In this document: positions 16,698 through 25,802 of the stretch, piece after piece | Numbering within the stretch: position 1 is the first letter of the stretch | Layout: every line of letters starts with the position of its first letter | Assembly: GCA_964441735.1 (NCBI GenBank) | Contig: CAYTVB010000001.1 | Span: 1 to 64,000, forward strand | Origin: JASMTM01 sp964441735 | GTDB lineage: Bacteria; Thermotogota; Thermotogae; Petrotogales; Kosmotogaceae | Length of the DNA: 64,000 nucleotides | Reading direction: 5' to 3' | Program-made: the position numbers and the translations under genes | The notes under the pieces: model-generated | Told to the model about the DNA's origin: nothing | The model's input: only the letters and a program-made list of their open reading frames with translations | Database searches by the model: none

Positions 16698-18497
16698 ATG
16701 AAGAAAATATTTATTATTGCGCTTATCTGTTTTTCAATGCTCATTTTTGCCAATGGGTACGATGTAGAAACACTTATGAAAAATATTGAGAATGATCCTG
16801 GTGACTATGAATCCCTTTCAAAACTGCTTGAGATTTATGAAAACGATGAAGACTATTATGGCTATATAGACACTGTGATATCTGTTATCAACAGAATCGA
16901 CGAGCCATCAAACAAGATATTGCCTTTCGTTCTACAGGCAGCCCGTTATGCTTCTGAAGAATACCTGGATCAGGAAGAGATTGACTTATACACATATTTT
17001 CTCGTAAACAATCCAAATCTCGGAATTGTACACGAATTCTTTTCGGAATTGTATTATTTGTACTTGAGTGATGCCATTAAAAAGGATGCAATACTCGAAA
17101 TTGCAGAAGCTTTCGGAGATGTAGATGAATTTTTAGAACAAAGATATATGGAATATGAAGGTACATACTATACTGATGTGACCAGGTTACTGGGTGAGTT
17201 ATTGTTTGAAAGAGGAAAAACTGAATATATTATTCCATACATAATATCTGTCTTAAAGGAAGAAAACTTCGATGAAGTAAAAAGATTACTCAATGAGAAT
17301 AAAGAAGCGCTGCAGGAAGAACCTGATTATTATTTCATACTGGGTATAATTAATACGTACAACAAAGATTTAGAATCAGCTTTAGAGAATTTCACATACG
17401 GAAGATCTCTATCATCCAGTAACAAATTTGCTGAGTATCTTGATCTTATGTACTATGTTGAAGTCCCTGAGTATATTATTGATATCTATGATGCAGTTAT
17501 AACTGCGGATTCCTCACAAACATTGCAGAATAATCTCCAGGAATATGTTCGTAAGCATTCTGAGATTCACTGGATTTCAAAATATATCAAAGATCTACCT
17601 GAACCTGTACCAATTTCTGAATTGCTTTCAGGTTATGAGGAGTTGTTCTTGATAACTTCATTTAACCCCGATAGTGAAAAGATACAACTCCTTTTACTCA
17701 ACAGTGATGGTAAGCAAATTTTTAGATTTTCCAATGTTATCTATGGTAATTTCTTTAGCGATGGAATTATCTATTCATCAGGTTTTGAACAAGAAAAAAT
17801 TGTATTCGAAGGAGAAACAAAAGAAACCTGGACAAATTACTCTTATTTTATTTCATCGCCTTTAAAAGATTCTTTGATACTGGTAAATGATTACGATGGA
17901 ATACTTACATGTCTAAATGAAGATCTTTCAGTAAAATGGAACCTGGAAGCTGATTACTACGATTACAACTCTTCCTGGTCTGCTAACGGAAAGTATTTTA
18001 CTTTCTGTGATTACGACTACAATTTCTATATCGTAGATACATTATCCGGAACAATAATTGAAACCTTTTCATCGGATCTCTATTATGAACAGGTGTTGGT
18101 TAGAAATAACGGAGAGATTTATATAATAAACAGCGATGGTAATATCGAAGGAATAAAACCCAACAAACCTCTTTTAACCTCTAATACTGCCGTTTGGGCG
18201 TCATTTATAGATGATGAAACATTAATGTATCTTGAATCAGTTGAAGAACTCTTCCAGGACATTATGAGGGTTAGAATTCATATCTATTCCCTTGAAAATC
18301 ATACTGATCAAGTAATCGAAGAGTCAATGATTCTCGTTCCTGCACCGATTACCCAGATTGTCCATAAAGACAATAAACTCTTCTACACAACATTTGAAGA
18401 AATGGCATCAGAATTCAAATATTATGATGTTGACACCGAAGAAACAAGAACACTTTTTACACTCGATCAGATGTTACTTTTTCCAGATATTTATTGA
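16698..18497 (+). CDS. Secreted protein with helical-repeat and propeller-like halves, unknown function
   Basis: I do not recognise a family. A signal peptide (about 1-19, cut near FANG) is followed by ~250 residues of paired helices with the length and spacing of TPR-like repeats (for example NKEALQEEPDYYFILGIINT). From about 310 the protein becomes beta-rich with repeated 'GxLTCLNEDLSVKWNLE' and 'DYNFYIVDTLSGTII' strands that look like blades of a WD40/PQQ-type propeller. The ATG has CAGGAGGTG eight bases upstream. It is acidic and Tyr-rich. It overlaps the convergent VWA gene by 7 bases. A periplasmic scaffolding role is conceivable but not shown. Confidence 0.6.
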   Translation: MKKIFIIALICFSMLIFANGYDVETLMKNIENDPGDYESLSKLLEIYENDEDYYGYIDTVISVINRIDEPSNKILPFVLQAARYASEEYLDQEEIDLYTYFLVNNPNLGIVHEFFSELYYLYLSDAIKKDAILEIAEAFGDVDEFLEQRYMEYEGTYYTDVTRLLGELLFERGKTEYIIPYIISVLKEENFDEVKRLLNENKEALQEEPDYYFILGIINTYNKDLESALENFTYGRSLSSSNKFAEYLDLMYYVEVPEYIIDIYDAVITADSSQTLQNNLQEYVRKHSEIHWISKYIKDLPEPVPISELLSGYEELFLITSFNPDSEKIQLLLLNSDGKQIFRFSNVIYGNFFSDGIIYSSGFEQEKIVFEGETKETWTNYSYFISSPLKDSLILVNDYDGILTCLNEDLSVKWNLEADYYDYNSSWSANGKYFTFCDYDYNFYIVDTLSGTIIETFSSDLYYEQVLVRNNGEIYIINSDGNIEGIKPNKPLLTSNTAVWASFIDDETLMYLESVEELFQDIMRVRIHIYSLENHTDQVIEESMILVPAPITQIVHKDNKLFYTTFEEMASEFKYYDVDTEETRTLFTLDQMLLFPDIY

Positions 18498-20524
18498 TAG
18501 CAGGGGTTATTACAAACTAAAATTACAACTTCAGCCATTTTAGTTATGCCCCCGGAAGTCACGTTAACAAATATTGATACATATCCCGTTTCTTCCGGGG
18601 CTTTCCATTCTGCTTTATTGTTATCTGTTGAGATTATCTCCCCGGCTTCCGTTGACCAGCTGTATTTAAGATTATTAGCATTGGGAGGATTCTTGTACAC
18701 TGTGCATCTAAGATTACTTATTTCTCCAGGCTTTAAAATGAACGGTTTTGCAGTCAATGAGTTTATTTCAAATTCTTTCACTTCCACGGGAATTTCAGGA
18801 TAACTGGGAGATATGTATGTTGCAGATGCCCCGACTGTTCCATATGCAACCGCTAACAATCGTTTTGTCCCGGGTCTTTTATCTGGAGAGATATATTTAA
18901 TCCTGTACTGACTGGAAATTTCAACTGCAATTTTATTTATCGTTTCCTTGAATCCTTCTTCACTCTTAATACTATAAAAATCACCCGGTACTTCACTTAC
19001 AAGCTTTTCAAATTCAGGAATATTTTCTGGTGTAACCAGAATCAAACTTGTTCCTGAAGCCAAAAACTTATTTTGAAGATCTTCTACAGTTGTTTGGGAA
19101 TATCCGGTACCATCACCTAAATAATGAGGTTTAGCATCGGTTATAAGGATAACAAATTTTTGGGCTTCTTTTCTAAAATCCATTGACAAACCAGAATAAG
19201 CAGCATCTAAAGATATTTCTGGTACATCTCCCCCACCATCAGCACTTTGCTGTTTCAATATATGCTTTATATGATCAAAATCCTCGCTGAATTCTTCCCG
19301 CAACCTTATCTCATCTCCAAATGTTATAAGTCCTATTCTTGCTCTAATATTAGAATTCTTAATAATATCGGTGAATTCGAGCAGGTTGTTTACCATAGCA
19401 TCAAGTTCCTGTATCATACTGGCTGTTGTATCAAGAACAAACAGAAAATCTGCATCGGATTCTTTTATATCTCCTAGAGATTCAATAACTAACGCTTCAA
19501 TTCTGTTATGATCTTCCATAATATTGAAGAAATCAAGTCTTTTTTCTTCTGTTGTTTCCACAGTTACTATTGCAGTTACGGTAGCAAAATCACTTGTGTC
19601 TATGGAGACTATATCCATATCTTCTATTGTGGTCATACCGGGAATCAAGTAATCCATAGAAACTGAACCACCATTTTCTTTATTTGTCACTTTTACTGTA
19701 ACCTGCTCTCCAGAAGTAAAATCTGGATATGAAAGGTTTGAAATATATTCTATGGTTGCGTAATATTCATAGAACTCGAACATCTCATTTACTCTATCTA
19801 CAAAATCTCCACCATTGAACTGAAATAATCTCCCTCCACTTATACGTGCGAGTTCATTAAAGTATTCATCTGGAACAGAAAAGAAAGTGAAAACTGTAAT
19901 ATTCTCATCTACAATTCTCTTAATAAGATCGGGAAAAGCATCTTTATTAGCTTCATTCTGTGTGGTATCTTCATCGGTAAAAAGAATCATTAGTTTAGAA
20001 GCAGTCAGTCTAAAGTCATAATTGGAAGCAACCTTCAACGCTTCTATCTGGCACTCATCTCTTCCTCCCCGATAACTGGCTGCTTCTTCTATCCATTTCT
20101 TTGCTTGTTCAACAGAATAGGTAAAATGTGAAAATCCACCCGTAAATTCCGTATTAACTTTAGAACCAAAGCCAACAACAGAAAAACGAACATTATAACC
20201 CTGATCAGTCATCTTTGTAAACAGTTCTTCAGTTCTGTTTTTGACATAATTCATTTTCGGTTCCATCGTACCCGAATTATCTATTATAAGTACTATATCT
20301 ATTGGTTTGCTGAGAACACTTGAATGCATTTCTATCGATTCAATTCTTGCGGGAACATTTTCCTCATAAATCTCAAGATTTTCAATTTCGATCTTTTCAC
20401 CGCTCAGAGTCATTTTTATATAAGGAAAATCTTTGTTATCTATATTTTGAATGGTTAATGCAGAAAACACTGTTGCCGAAAGTAGTACAAAAATAACGAA
20501 GGATAATTGAAATGTTCTTTTCAT
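18491..20524 (-). CDS. Secreted protein with two von Willebrand factor A domains
   Basis: A signal peptide (about 1-21) is followed by a first VWA domain starting at DIVLIIDNSGTM (about 75-250), whose MIDAS DxSGT is intact. A second VWA-like domain starts at DADFLFVLDTTAS (about 350-530); its motif DxTAS is a variant. A C-terminal Ig/PKD-like module holds KYSWSTEAGEI and ends with a Cys pair (CNNPC). VWA domains bind divalent metal and mediate adhesion or protein complex formation; a cell-surface or periplasmic role is likely. The start has GAGGGGGTG upstream. The gene is convergent with the propeller-like protein gene. No operon partner helps to narrow its role. Confidence 0.75.
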   Translation of the reverse strand: MKRTFQLSFVIFVLLSATVFSALTIQNIDNKDFPYIKMTLSGEKIEIENLEIYEENVPARIESIEMHSSVLSKPIDIVLIIDNSGTMEPKMNYVKNRTEELFTKMTDQGYNVRFSVVGFGSKVNTEFTGGFSHFTYSVEQAKKWIEEAASYRGGRDECQIEALKVASNYDFRLTASKLMILFTDEDTTQNEANKDAFPDLIKRIVDENITVFTFFSVPDEYFNELARISGGRLFQFNGGDFVDRVNEMFEFYEYYATIEYISNLSYPDFTSGEQVTVKVTNKENGGSVSMDYLIPGMTTIEDMDIVSIDTSDFATVTAIVTVETTEEKRLDFFNIMEDHNRIEALVIESLGDIKESDADFLFVLDTTASMIQELDAMVNNLLEFTDIIKNSNIRARIGLITFGDEIRLREEFSEDFDHIKHILKQQSADGGGDVPEISLDAAYSGLSMDFRKEAQKFVILITDAKPHYLGDGTGYSQTTVEDLQNKFLASGTSLILVTPENIPEFEKLVSEVPGDFYSIKSEEGFKETINKIAVEISSQYRIKYISPDKRPGTKRLLAVAYGTVGASATYISPSYPEIPVEVKEFEINSLTAKPFILKPGEISNLRCTVYKNPPNANNLKYSWSTEAGEIISTDNNKAEWKAPEETGYVSIFVNVTSGGITKMAEVVILVCNNPCYQ

Positions 20525-20742
20525 TTACTACACCCCCTCAATAATAAGAAAACAATCTCTGCGAGAGCATTCAATATCAGCTGTCATCAATAATGTTCGA
20601 AGAATACTTCACTTATCGCCTTCAGTTAAGTTTTTCCGATTAATACTTTTCAGGTAAGTATTGCTTACACTCAGGCGATACTTCTTTAGATTTTGTTAAT
20701 GCGTTTCTTACAGGATATATACCCTCTTTAACTACTTTTTTG

Positions 20743-21255
20743 TTACTTTTCATCTTTCTTCTGATTTTTAAATTCTTCATATCTCTTTCTCGAATCTTCT
20801 ATAATTTCAATAGCTGATTCTTTGTCTCCCCATCCTTCACTGCCTGTCTCTTTGTTTTCCAGTTCTTTATATATAGAGAAGAAATGCTCTATTTCTCTGA
20901 GCAAATGAGGGGGCACTTCATCTAAATTAGATATATGATTCCATAAAGGATCTTTAACAGGTACACAGAGTATTTTTTCGTCAGTGCCTTTTTCATCCCA
21001 CATTTTAAAAACTCCCACCGGAACCGCTTCTATTAAACAACCCGGGAAAGTTGATTCAGAAACAAGAACCAGCGCATCAAGAGGATCATCATCCTTTGCC
21101 AGTGTATTTAATATGTAACCGTAGTCACTGGGATAATGGACTGCTGAAAATAGAGTCCTGTCAAATCTTATCCGCTTTCTTTTTTTGTCATATTCGTATT
21201 TATTCCTGCTTCCCTTTGGAATTTCAACCATAATATCAAGAACAGGACCGTTCAT
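20743..21255 (-). CDS. ppa: Inorganic pyrophosphatase (family I)
   Basis: The 170-residue protein carries the family I signature DDDPLDALV (about 54-62) with preceding SDYGYI and ILNTLAKDDDP, and IEIPKGSRNKYEYD-like N-terminal strand residues that bind phosphate (VEIPKGSRNKYEYD). The enzyme hydrolyses PPi to two Pi with magnesium in the cytoplasm, driving biosynthesis. Length agrees with bacterial hexameric PPases. The ATG has GGGAGGTGGA upstream. It appears to be a single-gene unit. Confidence 0.93.
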   Translation of the reverse strand: MNGPVLDIMVEIPKGSRNKYEYDKKRKRIRFDRTLFSAVHYPSDYGYILNTLAKDDDPLDALVLVSESTFPGCLIEAVPVGVFKMWDEKGTDEKILCVPVKDPLWNHISNLDEVPPHLLREIEHFFSIYKELENKETGSEGWGDKESAIEIIEDSRKRYEEFKNQKKDEK

Positions 21256-21391
21256 AACTCCACCTCCCTTTTTTATTATACAGCTTTGAACTAATAATCA
21301 ATAAAAACCGTTAGATAGAGTCCTTAAGAATACTTCTATTTCTATTCATTAGTTGTATACTTAGTTTGAATAAAATTTGGGGGTGAGTATA

Positions 21392-21829
21392 ATGAAAAAG
21401 TTTTTTATCCCGGGTATTATATTGTTAATTGTTTTTCTACTCACTGGTTGTCCAAACATATTCTATAAATATTCACTAACAACAAACACATATCATTGTA
21501 GCTCTGATTTACTTGAAAAGGCCAGAGTAGAATTTGGTTCTACTGCGGTTTTAGCTGATTGGAAAGATATCAAAGCTTCTTATGGAAATAATATTGCAGC
21601 GTTTTGTAATAACATTGGACTGGAAGTTGGAGAAATTAATAGCGCCTTTGTTACCCGAAACGGGGACTATAAATATGAAAACACAGATCGCCAGTATTAT
21701 ATATCGAGATTTAATGGTGATAAACCCGGTGGTTATCTTGCCCACGATGACATTGACAACAACTATCTTTGTTTGGGTTCATGGGATGACTGTACATTTA
21801 AAATACTGGTAAAATACAGGATATTTTAA
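21392..21829 (+). CDS. Small lipoprotein of unknown function
   Basis: The 145-residue protein has a lipoprotein signal with lipobox LLTGC (Cys at about residue 20) and no family I recognise. The mature part has several Cys (CSSD, FCNN, LCLG, DDC) that could form disulfides, and is rich in Asn, Asp and Tyr. ATG 21392 is used because GGGGGTGAG precedes it at the proper distance; a TTG at 21377 would put extra residues ahead of the signal. It is convergent with the flavodoxin gene, 7 bases apart. Confidence 0.65.
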   Translation: MKKFFIPGIILLIVFLLTGCPNIFYKYSLTTNTYHCSSDLLEKARVEFGSTAVLADWKDIKASYGNNIAAFCNNIGLEVGEINSAFVTRNGDYKYENTDRQYYISRFNGDKPGGYLAHDDIDNNYLCLGSWDDCTFKILVKYRIF

Positions 21830-21836
21830 CAGCACA

Positions 21837-22376
21837 CTAAAGATTCAGGATTTTTCTCGCCCAGTCACGGGCTTTTTTCATTACCTCTTCTAATTTATTG
21901 GTACTCTGGAACTCTGACACGCTTATAATAGTATTGCCTTCGAGTATTTCCTCGAAATCATCGAAGGTGTCCCCAGCCATTCCTTCGTGTGTACAGAACA
22001 AAGCAACCTCTTTATTCATAAAATCTTCCTGATCGAAAAATGTATTGAAAGGTGGCGCATAGGTTAAAGCCCATACCGGTGTTCCAAGAACTATCAGTTG
22101 ATAATCATCTGGATCATGGGTTAATTTATCAATTTCTGGTTTTGAATCCATTTCAACTGATTCCTGACCCCAAATATATTCTTCTTTATCTTCGTCTTTA
22201 TCATAGCCATCAATTTGCTCGGGGTTTTCAACATGTTGATAGAAGGATCTTTTTCCCCTTTCTTTTGGCACAAGACTTTGTACATCCGCACCGATTTCAC
22301 TGGCAATTGTTTCAGCAATTTTCTTTGTAAATTCATCATAGGAGTAATATACCAACAATGCTCTTTTTTTTGCCAT
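21837..22376 (-). CDS. Flavodoxin-like protein
   Basis: The 179-residue protein begins with the FMN phosphate-binding strand-loop LLVYYSYDEFTKKIAETI (first-strand motif with YSxxxxTKK), then GTPVWALTYAPPFNTFF, the flavodoxin/NADPH-reductase 60s-loop, and CTHEGMAGDTF. Flavodoxins of this size carry electrons in the cytoplasm with bound FMN. An insert around 55-80 is rich in charged residues. The ATG has GAGGAGG upstream. It stands apart from other redox genes, so its partner is unknown. Confidence 0.82.
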   Translation of the reverse strand: MAKKRALLVYYSYDEFTKKIAETIASEIGADVQSLVPKERGKRSFYQHVENPEQIDGYDKDEDKEEYIWGQESVEMDSKPEIDKLTHDPDDYQLIVLGTPVWALTYAPPFNTFFDQEDFMNKEVALFCTHEGMAGDTFDDFEEILEGNTIISVSEFQSTNKLEEVMKKARDWARKILNL

Positions 22377-22463
22377 TTCATGGCCTCCTCATAATATTTT
22401 TCGCTTTATAACCTTTGAAACCTGTCCTCTTAAACAAAGTTTACTACATTTAGAATGCTTGAG

Positions 22464-22502
22464 AAAAACAAAACAGCCTGTCTTTTTTTTAAGGACAGGC
22501 TG
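22464..22502 (-). terminator. Intrinsic terminator after the PfpI-like gene
   Basis: On the minus strand CAGCCTGTC, an 11-base A-rich loop and GACAGGCTG are followed by a T-rich run (TTTTGTTTTT). It lies about 10 bases past the stop of the DJ-1/PfpI gene. Confidence 0.88.
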
Positions 22503-22512
22503 CAAATACTTA

Positions 22513-23019
22513 TTAAAGAGTTTTTATTACTTCCAGGAATTTTTTCATCCAGATATAAAGGTCTCCAGGATGTCTTGAACTAACCCAGTTGCGGTCAATA
22601 ACCACCTCGTTATTTTCATATTGAGCTCCCGCATTTACAACATCATCTTTTATTGTTATAACCGAAGTACCTTTTCTTCCCTTCAACACTTCTGCAGATA
22701 TAAGAATTTGTGGTCCATGACAGATGGTAGCAACTGGTTTTTCCTTTTCAAAAAAATGCTTGACTATTTCTACTGCTTTTTCATTTAATCTTACAATTTC
22801 AGGTGCTTTTCCTCCAGGAATAACCAGGGCATCGTATTCTTCAGGATTAACAGATTCAAATGATAAATCAGGTTTAATGCCATATTCATGTTTTCCTGTA
22901 ATGTTATTAGTATCCTTAGAAGCAATTTTTACCTCATATCCTTCTTCTTTCAAACGGTGCAGTGGATAAATAAGCTCTAAATCTTCAAAACCATTTCCGG
23001 TTATAAATAGAATTTTCAT
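22513..23019 (-). CDS. DJ-1/PfpI family protein
   Basis: The 168-residue protein matches the PfpI branch of the DJ-1 superfamily: NGFEDLELI with the conserved Glu near residue 12, ALVIPGGKAPE, the nucleophile Cys in TICHGPQILISA (about 100), and the terminal SRHPGDLYIWMKKF. PfpI was first described as an intracellular protease of Pyrococcus; related proteins act as glyoxalase or deglycase in stress response. Activity here is not settled. The start has AAGGAGG upstream. Monocistronic with its own terminator. Confidence 0.85.
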   Translation of the reverse strand: MKILFITGNGFEDLELIYPLHRLKEEGYEVKIASKDTNNITGKHEYGIKPDLSFESVNPEEYDALVIPGGKAPEIVRLNEKAVEIVKHFFEKEKPVATICHGPQILISAEVLKGRKGTSVITIKDDVVNAGAQYENNEVVIDRNWVSSRHPGDLYIWMKKFLEVIKTL

Positions 23020-23578
23020 ATAATCCTCCTTAATACAGATAATAATAGTCTGTATTAATTATATCATTATTTTTTCTTAATTGAAGCACTAAAGTTATAT
23101 ACATATACTTTTGAACATACAATCCACAAATTTTGAACAAAAGGTTGTTTATAAAACGTTCATAACTCAATAGAAAAAGTGTTCTGCTTTTATTTAAAAG
23201 GCTTTGCTGAATGTTCATAAGTCAAATCTTTATAGTTATGACCACCATTAAATAAAAGTCATTTACCCTAAGCTTGAAATTCGGTTTGAACATTAATGAC
23301 GATATATTATTAAGTGATTTATTTCCTTTTAGTAAATCCTTTTCTGGTAAACAATCTTAACATTTTCATTTATAGACATTCTGTAACCCCTTATTTATAA
23401 AACCTGTGTGGGTTATGAACATACAATGTTGAAAACTGTATAATTATAAACATCCATTTTAATTTATTACTCAAGTATATTACTAACGGTTTTGAAGAAC
23501 TTTTAAACATTAACTACTACTGTTACTATTTTTTATTAAATAATAAGAGTAATAAAGCATAGAGACGAAAATAATATA
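23020..23578. other. Long A+T-rich intergenic stretch with dispersed GAACAT motifs
   Basis: I see no gene here. A short motif recurs: TGAACATACAAT occurs at 23112-23123 and 23416-23427, a related GAACAT at 23288-23293, and the reverse form CGTTCATAA or TGTTCATAA at 23157 and 23212. These may be regulator sites or decay of an older repeat. Confidence 0.4.
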
Positions 23579-23674
23579 CTATGGTATCAGCCCAACCCTA
23601 TATCCTAGAAAAATTACTATAAATGTCAGAACAATAATAACTACAACCAAAGAAAAATTCCTTCTTCTTTTCAT
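23579..23674 (-). CDS. 31-residue single-pass membrane peptide
   Basis: A short ORF reads MKRRRNF followed by about 17 hydrophobic residues (SLVVVIIVLTFIVIFLG) and a short polar end YRVGLIP. The basic N-terminus and one helix predict an inner-membrane peptide with the N-terminus inside. AAGAGGGG lies 6-13 bases before the ATG, which is strong support for translation. It begins 20 bases after the acyltransferase stop on the same strand and would be the third gene of that operon. I recognise no family; small membrane peptides often modulate a partner enzyme, here possibly the acyltransferase (inference). Confidence 0.5.
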   Translation of the reverse strand: MKRRRNFSLVVVIIVLTFIVIFLGYRVGLIP

Positions 23675-23694
23675 AACAATCCCCTCTTAAAATA

Positions 23695-24774
23695 TCAATT
23701 ATCTAAAATATTAAAGAAATTATAGATTAGAAACGATGAAAAATCGGTTCTTATCCTTACCACATTACCTTCATAGACAAATTCAATAAATTTCTTTAAA
23801 AAAGTCGAAAGTCCTCTAATTTTTTCTATTTGAAACTCATTATCTCCAACCCTAATACCATTTCTGTCAAAGAGCAATTTTCCTTTAGGTTTTCCTGTGA
23901 TTTTTCCGTCTTCTCTTCTCCTGACAACACTTTTAACCATACCATCTTCGAATTTACTTTTTCCGTCAAACCGGGATTTCAATATACCTTTTTGTTCATC
24001 AACAATTAAATCAATACCTTTTCCGTTAATATAACCAAAATCATCAACACTGAGCTCAAAATTACACTTTGAACACTTTGCTTTATCTTCTGAAGCTTTT
24101 ATTGTTCTAAAAGAACCACATTCAGGACAGAACCAGATTAACCTTTCCAGTCCGAGTGCCTTCTTTCTTCCACAAAATCTATATTTTCTTAACTCTTGCC
24201 AGTCCCATTCAGAATCGGAAATATAATCGATTACTTCTTCATCTTCAAAAAAATCAAAACTAACTTCAATAGTTCCCTTTCTTGATTTATCAGCCCAACG
24301 TGGCTTCGTAAGATAACCCCCGTGAATTCTTGCTCCAACAACAGGAACAGTTGATTTATTTAACAATTTATCAATACCGGAATAGATCTTTCCTGCTCTC
24401 CCATCCCAGGTAACAGAACCTTCAGGAAATAATCCAACAGCACCTCCATTTTTCAGTGCTTTAAAGATATTTCTTACTGTTTTTATATCAGGAACACCTT
24501 TCTGCTTCTCTATTGAATCTGAGAGTTTCAAAGGAATTCCAAGCCACCATGATTGAAAAGTACCACGTGCTGCAACCCAGGTAATGGGATTATTTATTGC
24601 AGCCATAACAAATATTGGATCAAGGAAATGATTGTGATTTGCCACTAAAATATATGGAGGTTCTGGCAGATTTTCAGTATTGTATGACTTTATATTGAAT
24701 TTTTTAACAACGGGTTTATTTAGTAACTTCTTGGATATCCGCCAAAGCCATGTATCTCCTGGTGTTTTATTCAT
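23695..24774 (-). CDS. PlsC-type acyltransferase with C-terminal zinc ribbon
   Basis: The N-terminal ~200 residues carry 1-acylglycerol-3-phosphate acyltransferase motifs: HNHFLD (HX4D catalytic block, near residue 47), GLFPEGSVTWDG (phosphate-binding FPEG block), and VVGARIHG. A zinc ribbon follows (CPECGSF…CSKCNF, about 215-240), then a beta-rich tail of about 120 residues without known match. Acyl transfer onto a lysophospholipid or similar lipid at the membrane is expected; the added domains suggest a non-standard acceptor. ATG 24774 is chosen because AGGAGG lies nine bases upstream; a GTG at 24801 lacks one. It follows the hydrolase gene by 34 bases on the same strand. Confidence 0.82.
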   Translation of the reverse strand: MNKTPGDTWLWRISKKLLNKPVVKKFNIKSYNTENLPEPPYILVANHNHFLDPIFVMAAINNPITWVAARGTFQSWWLGIPLKLSDSIEKQKGVPDIKTVRNIFKALKNGGAVGLFPEGSVTWDGRAGKIYSGIDKLLNKSTVPVVGARIHGGYLTKPRWADKSRKGTIEVSFDFFEDEEVIDYISDSEWDWQELRKYRFCGRKKALGLERLIWFCPECGSFRTIKASEDKAKCSKCNFELSVDDFGYINGKGIDLIVDEQKGILKSRFDGKSKFEDGMVKSVVRRREDGKITGKPKGKLLFDRNGIRVGDNEFQIEKIRGLSTFLKKFIEFVYEGNVVRIRTDFSSFLIYNFFNILDN

Positions 24775-24808
24775 AAATAATAGCCTCCTGAAATATGACA
24801 CGCATTTA

Positions 24809-25732
24809 CTAAGAGCTATTCTTAAAGTGATTAACAGTTTGTCTAAGAATATACTTTTTAAACATTATAGAACTTAAATGTCCTGAAGGTAATTTACACA
24901 ATCTGGAATTGGGAAGCGCAGCGTTTAACTCCCTGGTTGAAGCCTCCGGTATAAATATATCAAATAACGCTTTGAATAATAAGGTAGGTTGTTTGACGAA
25001 CCTCGCATATGTTAAAGGGTCGTATTCAAAACACGGTTTACATGCAGAATTTACATCTATTTTCGAATCATCCAGGTTCTTTAAGTATTCTCTGTATTCT
25101 TTATTATGGAGATTATTGCATTTTTCTTCGTTACATGTTTCATCCTCTTCATACTTAACTCTCAAAACTTTTGTAGCAATACTTTTCCATGTTATATGAT
25201 AAAAATTTCCTCCAGTCACAATAAGAGATAACTTCTCAATATCTTTGCATAAAGCAGCGGTTATCACAGATATAAAACCACCGAAGCTGTATCCCATAAT
25301 ATAAATAGGTTTTCTAAATTGTTTCAAATAATTAACTGTAGTAAGGGTGTCCACAACGGCATTTTCGAATCTATCTCGAAGAAGAGCTGCATTAGTTTCC
25401 ATAAACAATTCTCCTGACTTATATCCAACCGGCGTTCTATCAAAATGATAAGGAAGTATCATCATGATTCCTGAAAATCCATATTTAGGCAAATTCCTTA
25501 TGAACCAGGACAAATGTTTGAGATTTTTCTGTCCCGTCCCGTGAAGAAAAATAATATTACCCTTTGATGTATCGGGATCTCCTGAAATTTTAAGAACAAG
25601 TTTTTCATTACTTTTGTACTCAGCAGGATAATTAGACTTAAGTACTACGTTTTTTAGACCATCGTTCATTTCTTCTTCATATAACAATTCTGGTTTACTT
25701 GAATATCTGAGTGCAAAATAATTGTTTTGCAT
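24809..25732 (-). CDS. Alpha/beta hydrolase
   Basis: The protein shows an alpha/beta-hydrolase core: IIFLHGTGQ (oxyanion region), GYSFGGF with the nucleophile Ser, FDIFIP where the acid would lie, and SGHLSS with the catalytic His. A Cys-rich insert (CNEEKC, ACKPC) between them could bind a metal. Substrate is unknown, but the downstream PlsC-like acyltransferase suggests a lipid or acyl ester. The ORF is open far upstream into the divergent transporter, so a start must be chosen: ATG 25732 has AAGGG at a rather long distance; ATG 25753 is the alternative and has no ribosome site. Confidence 0.75.
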   Translation of the reverse strand: MQNNYFALRYSSKPELLYEEEMNDGLKNVVLKSNYPAEYKSNEKLVLKISGDPDTSKGNIIFLHGTGQKNLKHLSWFIRNLPKYGFSGIMMILPYHFDRTPVGYKSGELFMETNAALLRDRFENAVVDTLTTVNYLKQFRKPIYIMGYSFGGFISVITAALCKDIEKLSLIVTGGNFYHITWKSIATKVLRVKYEEDETCNEEKCNNLHNKEYREYLKNLDDSKIDVNSACKPCFEYDPLTYARFVKQPTLLFKALFDIFIPEASTRELNAALPNSRLCKLPSGHLSSIMFKKYILRQTVNHFKNSS

Positions 25733-25802
25733 TTTAAATTTCAACCCTTTCATGTATAATAATAATTCGAAAACCAAACTATCATTGCAACTGGAGGAAT
25801 AA

